Shown here: piece by piece, positions 1 through 5,597 of the stretch
Layout: the number at the start of each line of letters is the position of its first letter
Numbering within the stretch: position 1 is the first letter of the stretch
Position numbers and translations under genes: made by a program
Notes under the pieces: generated by a model
Databases searched by the model: none
Seen by the model: only the letters and a program-made list of their open reading frames with translations
What the model was told of the DNA's origin: nothing
Assembly (NCBI GenBank): GCA_028686145.1
Contig: JAQUCQ010000233.1
Location: 1 to 5,597 of the forward strand
Reading direction: 5' to 3'
Length of the DNA: 5,597 nucleotides
From: Desulfuromonadaceae bacterium
GTDB taxonomy: Bacteria; Desulfobacterota; Desulfuromonadia; Geobacterales; Pseudopelobacteraceae

Positions 1-1259
1 GTACGGCCAAGCGTCGAGAAAAGTGCCGGAGCACCAACCCCAAGCTTGCCAAGCACCATATCCACAGCCGCCTTGGTCTCCTTGTGTCCGGACGCATACG
101 CCACCAAAATTCGGGCAAGAGGCCCTACCTCCATCGCTTTTTCTTCATACCGGGGCGACTTCACGAATGAATACTTGGCTTCGATATCAAGATTTTTATA
201 CGGTGGTTTTGGCCCGGTATAGAGTACATCAGTCTCACCATCGTACGGATGCAAACCCTTTCCGGCACCGGCGCTGTTTTCAAACCAGGAGTGATCAACG
301 TACTCGGCAATCTTGCCCTGATCAACCGGGATCACGTTGGAGAGATCCTTGTTCAGCAAGGAGCCGGCAGGGAACCACAGGTTGCCGTTGGCATCCGGGA
401 ATTCACCATAGGACAGATAGTTGCCGACACCCGCGCCAATTCCAGCCCATTCCTTATAGAATGAAGCGACTGCCAGCAAATCAGGGATGTACACTTTTTC
501 AACGAAATCCTGAGCCTTTTTCAACAGCCGTTTAATTTCAATCAGTTTATCGGCATTAAGGGCATTCTGTGAATCCGGATCGATTGGAATCGCCATACCA
601 CCCACGAGGAACGTCTGAGGATGCGGATTTTTGCTCCCCAGAATGGCGTGAATCTTGATGATGTCTTTTTGCCACTCAAGCGCTTCAAGATAATGGGCAG
701 TTGCCATAAGATTTGCTTCAGGCGGCAGTTTGTAGGCAGGATGCCCCCAATAGGCATTGGCAAAAGGCCCGAGACGGCCGGACGCAACAAAAGCCGCCAC
801 CTTGTCCTGAATCTCTTTGAAATAGGTGGCCGAGTTATTCGGCCAATCAGAAAGTGAGGCGGCCAAAGCGGCTGTTTTGGCCGGATCGGCCTTAAGGCCG
901 GACGTAATGTCGACCCAGTCGAGGGCGTGCAGATGGTAAAAATGAATAACATGATCCTGAACATTCTGGACGCCAATAATGATATTGCGGATCAGCTGGG
1001 CATTGGGAGGAATCTTGATTTTGAGTGCATCTTCAACTGCCCGGATAGAAGCAATCGAATGAACGGTGGTGCAGACACCACAAAAGCGCTGGGTCCAATA
1101 CCAGGCATCACGGGGATCGCGTCCGCGGAGAATTTTTTCGATGCCGCGAAACATGGTAGATGAACTCCAGGCATCTTTTATGAAACCTCCTTCAATCTCG
1201 GCTTCAATACGGAGATGCCCTTCAATTCTGGTGATCGGATCAACAACAATCCTGGCCAT
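1..1259 (-). CDS. [NiFe]-hydrogenase large subunit, group 1 (partial, C-terminus beyond left edge)
   Basis: This is the catalytic subunit of a membrane-bound uptake [NiFe] hydrogenase; it carries the Ni-Fe site and splits H2 into protons and electrons. Only the first 419 codons are in the window, and the frame is open throughout with no frameshift. Family marks are RIEGH at residues 11-15 and the N-terminal metal-binding motif RFCGVCTTVH with Cys60, Cys63 and His67. A conserved EVGPLAR stretch lies near residues 379-385. The C-terminal DPCxxC-type motif and the peptide removed by the maturation protease would lie beyond position 1. Group 1 large subunits are usually about 560-600 residues, so roughly a quarter is missing. 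The ATG start has AAGGAGGG seven bases upstream, inside the end of the small-subunit gene. It has no Tat signal, as usual, because it is carried across the membrane by the small subunit. The name could be hyaL/hyaB-like or hynL-like; I cannot decide between them. Confidence 0.96.
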   Translation of the reverse strand, partial: MARIVVDPITRIEGHLRIEAEIEGGFIKDAWSSSTMFRGIEKILRGRDPRDAWYWTQRFCGVCTTVHSIASIRAVEDALKIKIPPNAQLIRNIIIGVQNVQDHVIHFYHLHALDWVDITSGLKADPAKTAALAASLSDWPNNSATYFKEIQDKVAAFVASGRLGPFANAYWGHPAYKLPPEANLMATAHYLEALEWQKDIIKIHAILGSKNPHPQTFLVGGMAIPIDPDSQNALNADKLIEIKRLLKKAQDFVEKVYIPDLLAVASFYKEWAGIGAGVGNYLSYGEFPDANGNLWFPAGSLLNKDLSNVIPVDQGKIAEYVDHSWFENSAGAGKGLHPYDGETDVLYTGPKPPYKNLDIEAKYSFVKSPRYEEKAMEVGPLARILVAYASGHKETKAAVDMVLGKLGVGAPALFSTLGR

Positions 1260-1262
1260 AAT

Positions 1263-2399
1263 CTATCCCTCCTTGGTTTCATTAGGGTCTTTATCTTTAC
1301 GTAGCGCATTCAAGACTCCGTGAGCAGCGAAGGCCGCACCGACACCGGCCACCAGACCGAGACCAATTTTGTCGGCGGTTGCCTCAATGCCAAAGCCGGG
1401 AACATTGGGCAGACGCCGGTACATTGGTGACATGGTATCCCAGAAGTGAGGTTCCGAGCACCCGACACAGCCGTGACCGGAAGCGACCGGCCAGCTGGTT
1501 TTATCATTGTACCGCTGCGTTGGACAGTTGTGGAAGGTAGCCGGCCCCTTGCACCCCATCTTGTAAAGACAGAACCCATTGCGGTGGCCATCATCACCCC
1601 AATGCTCAACATATTGTCCAGCATCAAAGTGGGGACGCCGTTCGCAGTTGTCATGGATACGCTTGCCATAGGCAAACAGCGGACGTCCCTTGCTGTCCAT
1701 CGCGGGTATTTTACCGAACACCAGATAATAGACAACCGTAGCGGTCAGATTATCTACGTTGCACGGGCAACCGGGCAGGTTAATGACGGTGGCACCGGAA
1801 ACAGCCTCCTGGACCCCAACGGCACCGGTTGGATTGGGCATAGCGGCTGGAATGCCGCCATAGGAAGCACAGGTTCCAATCGCAATAGTTGCCAAGGCAC
1901 CTTCGCATACCCGGCGGGCAGTTTCCAGATGCGTTTTGCCACTCGTACAACCGTATACACCGCCATCTTTCATGGAGATGGAGCCTTCAACGACGCAGAG
2001 ATATTTACCTTTGTACTTGGTAATGGCATTCTCCAGCGCTTCCTCGGCCTGATGCCCGGCAGCAGCCATAATCGTTTCATGATAGTCTACCGACAGAATA
2101 TCAAGGATAATTTCACTGACGGTCGGGTTGGCGGCACGCAGCAAGGCCTCGGTATCGCCGGCGCAATCCTGGAATTCCAGCCAGACCAGTGTCGGACGTT
2201 TGACTTCATCCAGAGCCTGGGCAATAGAGGGAGCAAACGTCGCAGGCAGCGACAGCGCCGCAGTCATCGCAGTACAGAACTTGAGGAAATCACGCCGTGA
2301 CACCCCGCGCTGCTTGAGAATCTCGCCGACTGAGTATCCCTGCTCACTTAAACCATGTTCTGTTTTTTCAGATGCATCACGACTTTTTTGTGTACTCAT
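1263..2399 (-). CDS. [NiFe]-hydrogenase small subunit, Tat-exported and membrane-anchored, with Cys-to-Asp proximal ligand
   Basis: This is the electron-transfer subunit, 378 residues, passing electrons from the Ni-Fe site through three Fe-S clusters towards the membrane. A long n-region leads to the Tat motif RRDFLK (35-40), a hydrophobic segment, and a likely cleavage site after AQA (60-62). Proximal cluster positions are Cys79, Asp82 (normally Cys), Cys177 (GTCASYGG) and Cys211 (PGCPCN). Distal cluster ligands are His249, Cys252, Cys277 and Cys283; medial cluster ligands are Cys292, Cys311 and Cys314. Residues 345-366 form a hydrophobic C-terminal anchor, followed by a charged tail. The start is ATG at 2399, six bases from AAAGGAGG; an in-frame TTG at 2405 abuts the ribosome site and is less likely. 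The large-subunit gene follows after three bases. The Asp ligand resembles the 3Cys/1Asp clusters of actinobacterial-type (group 1h) hydrogenases. Family assignment is certain; the subgroup (possibly 1f, as Geobacter Hya) is a guess. Confidence 0.97.
   Translation of the reverse strand: MSTQKSRDASEKTEHGLSEQGYSVGEILKQRGVSRRDFLKFCTAMTAALSLPATFAPSIAQALDEVKRPTLVWLEFQDCAGDTEALLRAANPTVSEIILDILSVDYHETIMAAAGHQAEEALENAITKYKGKYLCVVEGSISMKDGGVYGCTSGKTHLETARRVCEGALATIAIGTCASYGGIPAAMPNPTGAVGVQEAVSGATVINLPGCPCNVDNLTATVVYYLVFGKIPAMDSKGRPLFAYGKRIHDNCERRPHFDAGQYVEHWGDDGHRNGFCLYKMGCKGPATFHNCPTQRYNDKTSWPVASGHGCVGCSEPHFWDTMSPMYRRLPNVPGFGIEATADKIGLGLVAGVGAAFAAHGVLNALRKDKDPNETKEG
1267..1274 (-). promoter_or_regulatory. 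Ribosome binding site of the hydrogenase large subunit
   Basis: Minus-strand AAGGAGGG lies seven bases before the large-subunit ATG and inside the last codons of the small-subunit gene. The stop of one gene and the start of the next are three bases apart, so translational coupling and equal production of the two subunits is likely. Confidence 0.85.
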
Positions 2400-2404
2400 A
2401 CCCA

Positions 2405-2413
2405 ACCTCCTTT
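2405..2413 (-). promoter_or_regulatory. Ribosome binding site that fixes the small-subunit start
   Basis: Minus-strand AAAGGAGGT is a near-perfect Shine-Dalgarno sequence. It leaves six bases to the ATG at 2399 but none to the in-frame TTG at 2405. This decides for a 378-residue protein rather than 380. Confidence 0.85.
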
Positions 2414-2451
2414 CAGAAGTTTATGCCGATGTAACTCACTTGAATGACAGT

Positions 2452-2468
2452 TTAATACAGACTATTAA
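2452..2468. repeat. Inverted repeat in the hydrogenase leader (possible operator or RNA hairpin)
   Basis: Two perfect 6-base arms, TTAATA and TATTAA, flank a 5-base centre. The repeat lies just downstream of the predicted transcription start and upstream of the small-subunit ribosome site. It could be an operator or a weak hairpin in the leader RNA. It is AT-rich, so chance occurrence is possible. Confidence 0.4.
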
Positions 2469-2480
2469 CCACCGCGTCGA

Positions 2481-2509
2481 ATTCTAAATATAAAATAGTT
2501 CTATTGCAA
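2481..2509 (-). promoter_or_regulatory. Predicted sigma70-type promoter of the hydrogenase genes
   Basis: On the minus strand, TTGCAA (2504-2509) is followed by a 17-base spacer and TAGAAT (2481-2486). The -10 element matches TATAAT at five of six positions and the -35 element matches TTGACA at four of six. Transcription would start near 2474, giving a leader of about 75 bases. The -35 element lies in the middle of a perfect palindrome, which suggests control by a repressor or activator. No sigma54 -24/-12 pattern was found. Confidence 0.55.
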
Positions 2510-2513
2510 TAGA
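2500..2513. promoter_or_regulatory. 14-bp perfect palindrome over the hydrogenase -35 element (candidate operator)
   Basis: TCTATTGCAATAGA reads the same on both strands and contains the TTGCAA -35 element at its centre. A second, overlapping dyad (AATAG and CTATT arms, 2494-2505) shares its left half, so adjacent regulator dimers could bind side by side. The regulator is unknown. Position and perfection argue for function; the AT-rich composition argues for caution. Confidence 0.45.
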
Positions 2514-2585
2514 TTTTTGATATATCCAGTTGTGGGTTCATTAATAGTTTATATACAAAAATCCAGATTTCAATACCCGGGCATC

Positions 2586-4982
2586 TTATTTTTCCGTTTT
2601 TTTAATCTTTTTCTTCTTGAGGTGCTCATTAACCCGCTTTTCAGCCCGCACAATCAACAAGTGATGACTTCCTTCACCCGGCCCATCGCCAGGAGTGCGC
2701 TGGATATAGGTACCATCCGGCTGCATATCCCATGCTGAGCGTTGGTCAGCCAGATATGTTTCAAAAACCATACGGAGCTCTCGAGCCAGTTCAGGGGGCT
2801 CCACCGGGCACATGATCTCAACCCGGGCTTCAAGGTTGCGCTTCATCGCATCCGCTGAAGCGATATAATATTCTTCAGCGCCGCCATTGCGGAAATAGTA
2901 AATGCGGGCATGCTCCAGAAACCTTCCCACGATACTGACCACCCGGATATTTTCGGAAAGCCCCGGTATCCCCGGACGCAAGCGGCAGGTGTCACGGACT
3001 ATCAGATCGATTTTGACTCCGGCCATTGACGCCTGGTACAAGGCCCGTACAACATCACCATCCTCAAGAGCATTTATTTTGAATTGAATCAGCCCGCCAC
3101 CAGCGGCCTGATGAAGGGTGACCTCGCGTTCTATCTTATCAAGCAGGGCTTTTTTCAACATCCTCGGAGCAACGGCCAGTTTTGAATACTTCCGTTTGAG
3201 CATGAATCCGGTAGTGAGAAAATTGAACAGCTCGGTGACGTCTTCGGCAATGACCTGATCGCAGGTCAACAAACCGACGTCACTGTACAATCGGGCGGTG
3301 CCGGCATGATAATTCCCGGTTCCGATGTGCAAATAGCGCCGCAGACCGTTATAGTCCTGGCGGACAACCATCACGACTTTGCAGTGAGTCTTCAAACCGA
3401 CAACTCCGTACGTGACATGCACACCCGCCTCTTCCATCCGCTCCGCCAAGCTGATATTGGTTGCCTCGTCAAAGCGGGCTTTCAACTCGACAACAACGGC
3501 GACCTGCTTGCCGTTGTGAGCGGCCAGAATCAGGGCATCGATGATCCGACTCTTGCGGGAAGTGCGATAAAGCGTCATCTTGATGCCGCGCACCTTGGGA
3601 TCAGTTGCCGCCTCACGCAAAAAGCGCTCGACCGACGTTGAAAAGGATTCATAGGGGTGCTGCAGCAGAATCGCGCCAGCGTCGCGGATAATATGAAATA
3701 TATTACGCGTCGTCTGCAGCTGGGGATGATCGATCGGATGGTGAGGAGTGTCATGCAACCGGGGAAAGTCCAGTTGCGTCAACTCGAACAGATCGCTCAT
3801 CGCGAGCAGACCGGGAGTTTCAAAAACATCAGTTGCCTCATCCAGCTCAAGTTCTGCCGCCAAACGGCCGCGATGCACCGGATCCATACCAGTGCCGATT
3901 TCCAACCGCACAATCGGAGCAAATTTGCGTTCCTTCAGCTCAGATTCGATCATCTCCATCAAATCATCGGCCTCATCTTCATCCTGCTCGGTATTGGCGT
4001 TCCTGGTAACCCTGAAAAGCTCGCACGTCACGACCTCCATACCCGGGAAAAGCATACCCAGGTTATTCATCATAACCTCTTCGAGCCGGATAAAATGCTC
4101 GCCCTTTCCAACCCTGATAAAGCGGGGAGTACCGGCGTCAACCGGCACCTTGATCCGGACCAGTGAATCCTGCTTGGCCCTCGGGTAGCGCAGCGACACC
4201 AGCAGATTAAGCGACAGATTCGAGATAAAGGGAAAGGGATGGGCCGGGTCGATTGATTGCGGCGTCAGAAGCGGGAAAATGTTTGTATAGTAAAACTCTT
4301 TCAGCAGCGTCTTTTCCTTGGAGGTCAACTCATCATAGCTCTCGATCAGGATATTTTTTTCTTCCAGACGAGCGCAGATCTCCTGAAACGATCGTTCCTT
4401 ATGGGCTTCCAGCTCACGGATTTCCGCATAACATTCGGTCACCTGCTGACGGGCCGTGCGGCCATCGAGTGTTAATTCCCGCATTCCGGCCCCGATCTGC
4501 TGTTTGAGGCCGCCAATCCGTTTCATAAAGAACTCGTCCATATTGCCGCTGACGATGGCAATAAATTTCAGCCGCTCCAGCAGTGGCGTGCGCTCGTCGT
4601 CAGCTTCGTGCAATACACGGCGATTGAACGACAACCAGGTCAGTTCCCGGTTCAAAAACCACTGGCTGTCGTGCAGATCAAACGGTGCAGTTTCCTGGGA
4701 AGGATTGTCGCCTTTTGCTTTAGCAGCGGCCTTCGCTTTACCAGGCACTCGTTTCGAGGTTTTCAATACACTATTCTTTGCTCGGGTACCCGGTTTCAAC
4801 TTGGCAACTTTCTGTTTGACAACCTTCAGCTTGGGGCTTTTGGGCTTACCGCCTTTCGGTCTTACTGCATTTGATTCAGGTAACTTTGTATTGGTACTGT
4901 CAGTAACATCAGCAGGAAGCGAACTGCTGTCTACGATATCCATAGCGGTGGTATACAACGTGTTGTTTTCCAGTTCCGGCAC
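2586..4982 (-). CDS. ppk1: Polyphosphate kinase 1 (PPK1) with lysine-rich N-terminal extension
   Basis: This enzyme reversibly transfers the ATP gamma-phosphate onto inorganic polyphosphate, through a phospho-histidine, and is usually at the inner face of the membrane. It has 798 residues; E. coli PPK is about 690. The conserved core starts at FLNRELTWLSFN (109-120). The expected order is N-domain about 105-205, head domain to about 430, then two phospholipase-D-like C-domains. By alignment to E. coli, catalytic residues are His533 (KTHCK, equal to His435) and His691 (equal to His592). Arg473, Arg503, Tyr566 and Asn147 match the substrate-binding Arg375, Arg405, Tyr468 and Asn45. Residues 41-90 contain 16 Lys and 3 Arg with no acidic residue, and 7 of the last 10 residues are Lys. 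The GTG start has AGGGAG seven bases upstream; the next ATG (codon 14) has none. No exopolyphosphatase gene is adjacent in the window. Confidence 0.97.
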   Translation of the reverse strand: MPELENNTLYTTAMDIVDSSSLPADVTDSTNTKLPESNAVRPKGGKPKSPKLKVVKQKVAKLKPGTRAKNSVLKTSKRVPGKAKAAAKAKGDNPSQETAPFDLHDSQWFLNRELTWLSFNRRVLHEADDERTPLLERLKFIAIVSGNMDEFFMKRIGGLKQQIGAGMRELTLDGRTARQQVTECYAEIRELEAHKERSFQEICARLEEKNILIESYDELTSKEKTLLKEFYYTNIFPLLTPQSIDPAHPFPFISNLSLNLLVSLRYPRAKQDSLVRIKVPVDAGTPRFIRVGKGEHFIRLEEVMMNNLGMLFPGMEVVTCELFRVTRNANTEQDEDEADDLMEMIESELKERKFAPIVRLEIGTGMDPVHRGRLAAELELDEATDVFETPGLLAMSDLFELTQLDFPRLHDTPHHPIDHPQLQTTRNIFHIIRDAGAILLQHPYESFSTSVERFLREAATDPKVRGIKMTLYRTSRKSRIIDALILAAHNGKQVAVVVELKARFDEATNISLAERMEEAGVHVTYGVVGLKTHCKVVMVVRQDYNGLRRYLHIGTGNYHAGTARLYSDVGLLTCDQVIAEDVTELFNFLTTGFMLKRKYSKLAVAPRMLKKALLDKIEREVTLHQAAGGGLIQFKINALEDGDVVRALYQASMAGVKIDLIVRDTCRLRPGIPGLSENIRVVSIVGRFLEHARIYYFRNGGAEEYYIASADAMKRNLEARVEIMCPVEPPELARELRMVFETYLADQRSAWDMQPDGTYIQRTPGDGPGEGSHHLLIVRAEKRVNEHLKKKKIKKTEK

Positions 4983-4989
4983 TGTAAAT

Positions 4990-4995
4990 CTCCCT
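4990..4995 (-). promoter_or_regulatory. Ribosome binding site supporting the GTG start of ppk1
   Basis: Minus-strand AGGGAG ends seven bases before the GTG at 4982. The first ATG in the frame, at 4943, has no comparable site, so the basic extension is most likely translated. Confidence 0.65.
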
Positions 4996-5017
4996 GATAA
5001 AAATAGATATTATTGTA

Positions 5018-5045
5018 ATTCTACATTGTTTCCGTTCGATCGCAA
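5018..5045 (-). promoter_or_regulatory. Predicted sigma70-type promoter of ppk1
   Basis: On the minus strand, TTGCGA (5040-5045) and TAGAAT (5018-5023) are separated by 16 bases. Transcription would start near 5011, leaving a leader of about 28 bases before the GTG. The -10 element is identical to that predicted for the hydrogenase genes. This suggests ppk1 can be expressed separately from the phosphofructokinase gene. Confidence 0.45.
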
Positions 5046-5052
5046 GCGCTTG
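5043..5052. repeat. 10-bp palindrome at the -35 element of ppk1
   Basis: CAAGCGCTTG is a perfect palindrome that overlaps the upstream end of the predicted -35 element; a CGATCG palindrome (5037-5042) directly adjoins it. It may be an operator, but a 10-bp palindrome alone is modest evidence. Confidence 0.3.
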
Positions 5053-5118
5053 ATACGGATTTAGCACCGCCACGCTTCATCTTACGGCATTCAACATGCA
5101 TTTACCCGCTATTTGAGA

Positions 5119-5597
5119 TCAATCGCCAAAACAGGTATGCACACTACGGGCGCTGTCTATCCAGCAATGATCGAGCGGGACCGTCCTGCGTTTGCCGACA
5201 ACGTCCTTAAGTGCTACCGGCTCAACGCCATCCCCGCGAGCCGCAACCATAACCCCGAAAACACCATCATTGATGAGGTCGGCGCACGCAGTGCCGAGGC
5301 GGGTCGCCAGCAAACGGTCCCCTGCCGAAGGCGTCCCCCCGCGTTGCAGGTACCCCAGAATTGTGAGGCGTGATTCCAGACCGGTAAGCTCTTCCAACTG
5401 CTGTGCCAGAAACTGGCTATTGCCGGTTCTTTTGCTGCCGGCCTGCTCCTGAACCTGTCGTTTTTTATCTTTTTTCTTGCCCCCCTTGTCCTTACCCGCC
5501 TCATTCAATTCGGCGGCGACCTCGTGAGAAATGGCGCCCTCAGCCATGGCAACAATGCTGAAGCCCTGCCCCCGGTGGCTGCGCCGCAGAATTGCCG
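5119..5597 (-). CDS. 6-phosphofructokinase, C-terminal part (N-terminus beyond right edge)
   Basis: This is a glycolytic enzyme that phosphorylates fructose 6-phosphate to fructose 1,6-bisphosphate in the cytoplasm. The last 158 residues are visible and the frame stays open to the right edge, so an ATG at 5547 is internal. It lies within FSIVAMAEGA, the family's conserved strand in a (V/I)VAEGA context. Further family marks are ESRLTILGYLQRGGTPS (about 5325-5373), the conserved substrate-site region LGxxQRGG, followed by DRLLATRLG and a VVGKRRTVPLD end. The residues that separate ATP- from PPi-dependent enzymes lie off the window, so the phosphate donor is unknown. Between VAEGA and the LGYLQRGG motif there is a lysine-rich stretch (5458-5493) with 7 Lys and 1 Arg in 12 residues, longer and more basic than I would expect. 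Gene symbol pfkA or pfp would be a guess. ppk1 follows after 136 bases on the same strand. Confidence 0.93.
   Translation of the reverse strand, partial: AILRRSHRGQGFSIVAMAEGAISHEVAAELNEAGKDKGGKKKDKKRQVQEQAGSKRTGNSQFLAQQLEELTGLESRLTILGYLQRGGTPSAGDRLLATRLGTACADLINDGVFGVMVAARGDGVEPVALKDVVGKRRTVPLDHCWIDSARSVHTCFGD

Larger units (their letters stand above)
2406..2585. other. Intergenic region between ppk1 and the hydrogenase genes
   Basis: This 180-bp gap holds the predicted hydrogenase promoter, its ribosome site and several AT-rich dyads, including an 8-bp palindrome GATATATC at 2519-2526. I see no small gene and no strong hairpin followed by a T-run behind ppk1. The only candidate there is a 5-base stem (AAATC and GATTT) with a 2-base loop before TTTTG, which is too weak to count as a terminator. 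Some read-through from ppk1 into the hydrogenase genes is therefore possible. Confidence 0.6.
4983..5118. other. Intergenic region between the phosphofructokinase gene and ppk1
   Basis: The 136-bp gap holds the predicted ppk1 promoter and ribosome site. Behind the phosphofructokinase stop I find only a weak 4-base stem (GCAT and ATGC, near 5090-5103) and no T-run, so no terminator is called. No small gene is supported. Confidence 0.55.

Noticed and set aside
23..1163. Several short open frames on both strands in the left 1.2 kb
   Set aside because: They are out-of-frame shadows of the large-subunit gene, which reads through the left edge without a stop and so is only visible as an open-ended frame.
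1446..2300. Long open frame of 284 codons on the plus strand
   Set aside because: It lies wholly antisense to the hydrogenase small-subunit gene, whose motifs are unmistakable; the translation shows no recognisable family.
2399..2405. TTG start two codons upstream for the small subunit
   Set aside because: It directly touches the ribosome binding site, while the ATG two codons later has ideal spacing.
2500..2580. Possible sigma54 promoter for the hydrogenase genes
   Set aside because: No GG and GC pair with the required 10-base spacing in the -24/-12 context was found on the minus strand.
2530..2590. Possible rho-independent terminator after ppk1
   Set aside because: Only a 5-base AT-rich stem with a 2-base loop was found; too weak to call.
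4456..5064. Plus-strand open frame of 202 codons
   Set aside because: It is antisense to the lysine-rich start of ppk1; its apparent hydrophobic stretches are the complement of Lys/Ala/Gly codons.
5113..5504. Overlapping open frames on both strands at the right end
   Set aside because: They compete with the phosphofructokinase frame, which carries the LGYLQRGG and VAEGA-type motifs.
1..5597. New multi-gene defence or mobile system
   Set aside because: All of the coding space is explained by four known enzyme families; no transposase, integrase, CRISPR repeat, toxin pair or RNA gene was seen.

Overview
The window looks like a chromosomal stretch of a Gram-negative, probably anaerobic bacterium of Desulfuromonadales/Geobacter type. 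This is an inference from gene content: a Tat-exported, membrane-anchored uptake [NiFe] hydrogenase with the small-subunit gene directly before the large-subunit gene, a long PPK1 and a phosphofructokinase. No species assignment is possible from the sequence alone. All four recognisable genes lie on the minus strand and read from right to left.

Layout from right (upstream) to left (downstream): (1) 5119-5597, the C-terminal 158 residues of a 6-phosphofructokinase, whose N-terminus lies beyond the right edge; (2) a 136-bp gap with a candidate promoter and a 10-bp palindrome; (3) 2586-4982, a complete polyphosphate kinase 1 of 798 residues with an unusual basic N-terminal extension; (4) a 180-bp AT-rich gap with a good sigma70-like promoter and several inverted repeats, but no convincing terminator; (5) 1263-2399, a complete [NiFe]-hydrogenase small subunit with a Tat signal and a C-terminal membrane anchor; (6) 1-1259, the first 419 residues of the matching large subunit, cut by the left edge before its C-terminal Ni-binding motif.

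The two hydrogenase genes form a tight, translationally coupled pair that should make a membrane-attached heterodimer facing the periplasm. A cytochrome b partner and a maturation protease would be expected further left. PPK1 and phosphofructokinase are cytoplasmic enzymes of phosphate/energy storage and glycolysis. They appear to be separate transcription units that merely point the same way.

The most notable observation is in the small subunit. The first cysteine pair that normally holds the proximal [4Fe-4S] cluster (CxxC) reads Cys-Ala-Gly-Asp, so one ligand is Asp82, and an extra Cys213 sits two residues after another proximal ligand. A 3Cys/1Asp proximal cluster is known from the O2-insensitive actinobacterial-type hydrogenase of Ralstonia eutropha, so this enzyme may have unusual oxygen behaviour. 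Lysine-rich low-complexity segments in both PPK1 and the phosphofructokinase, and palindromes overlapping the -35 elements of two promoters, are secondary points. I see no mobile element, CRISPR array, tRNA or rRNA.
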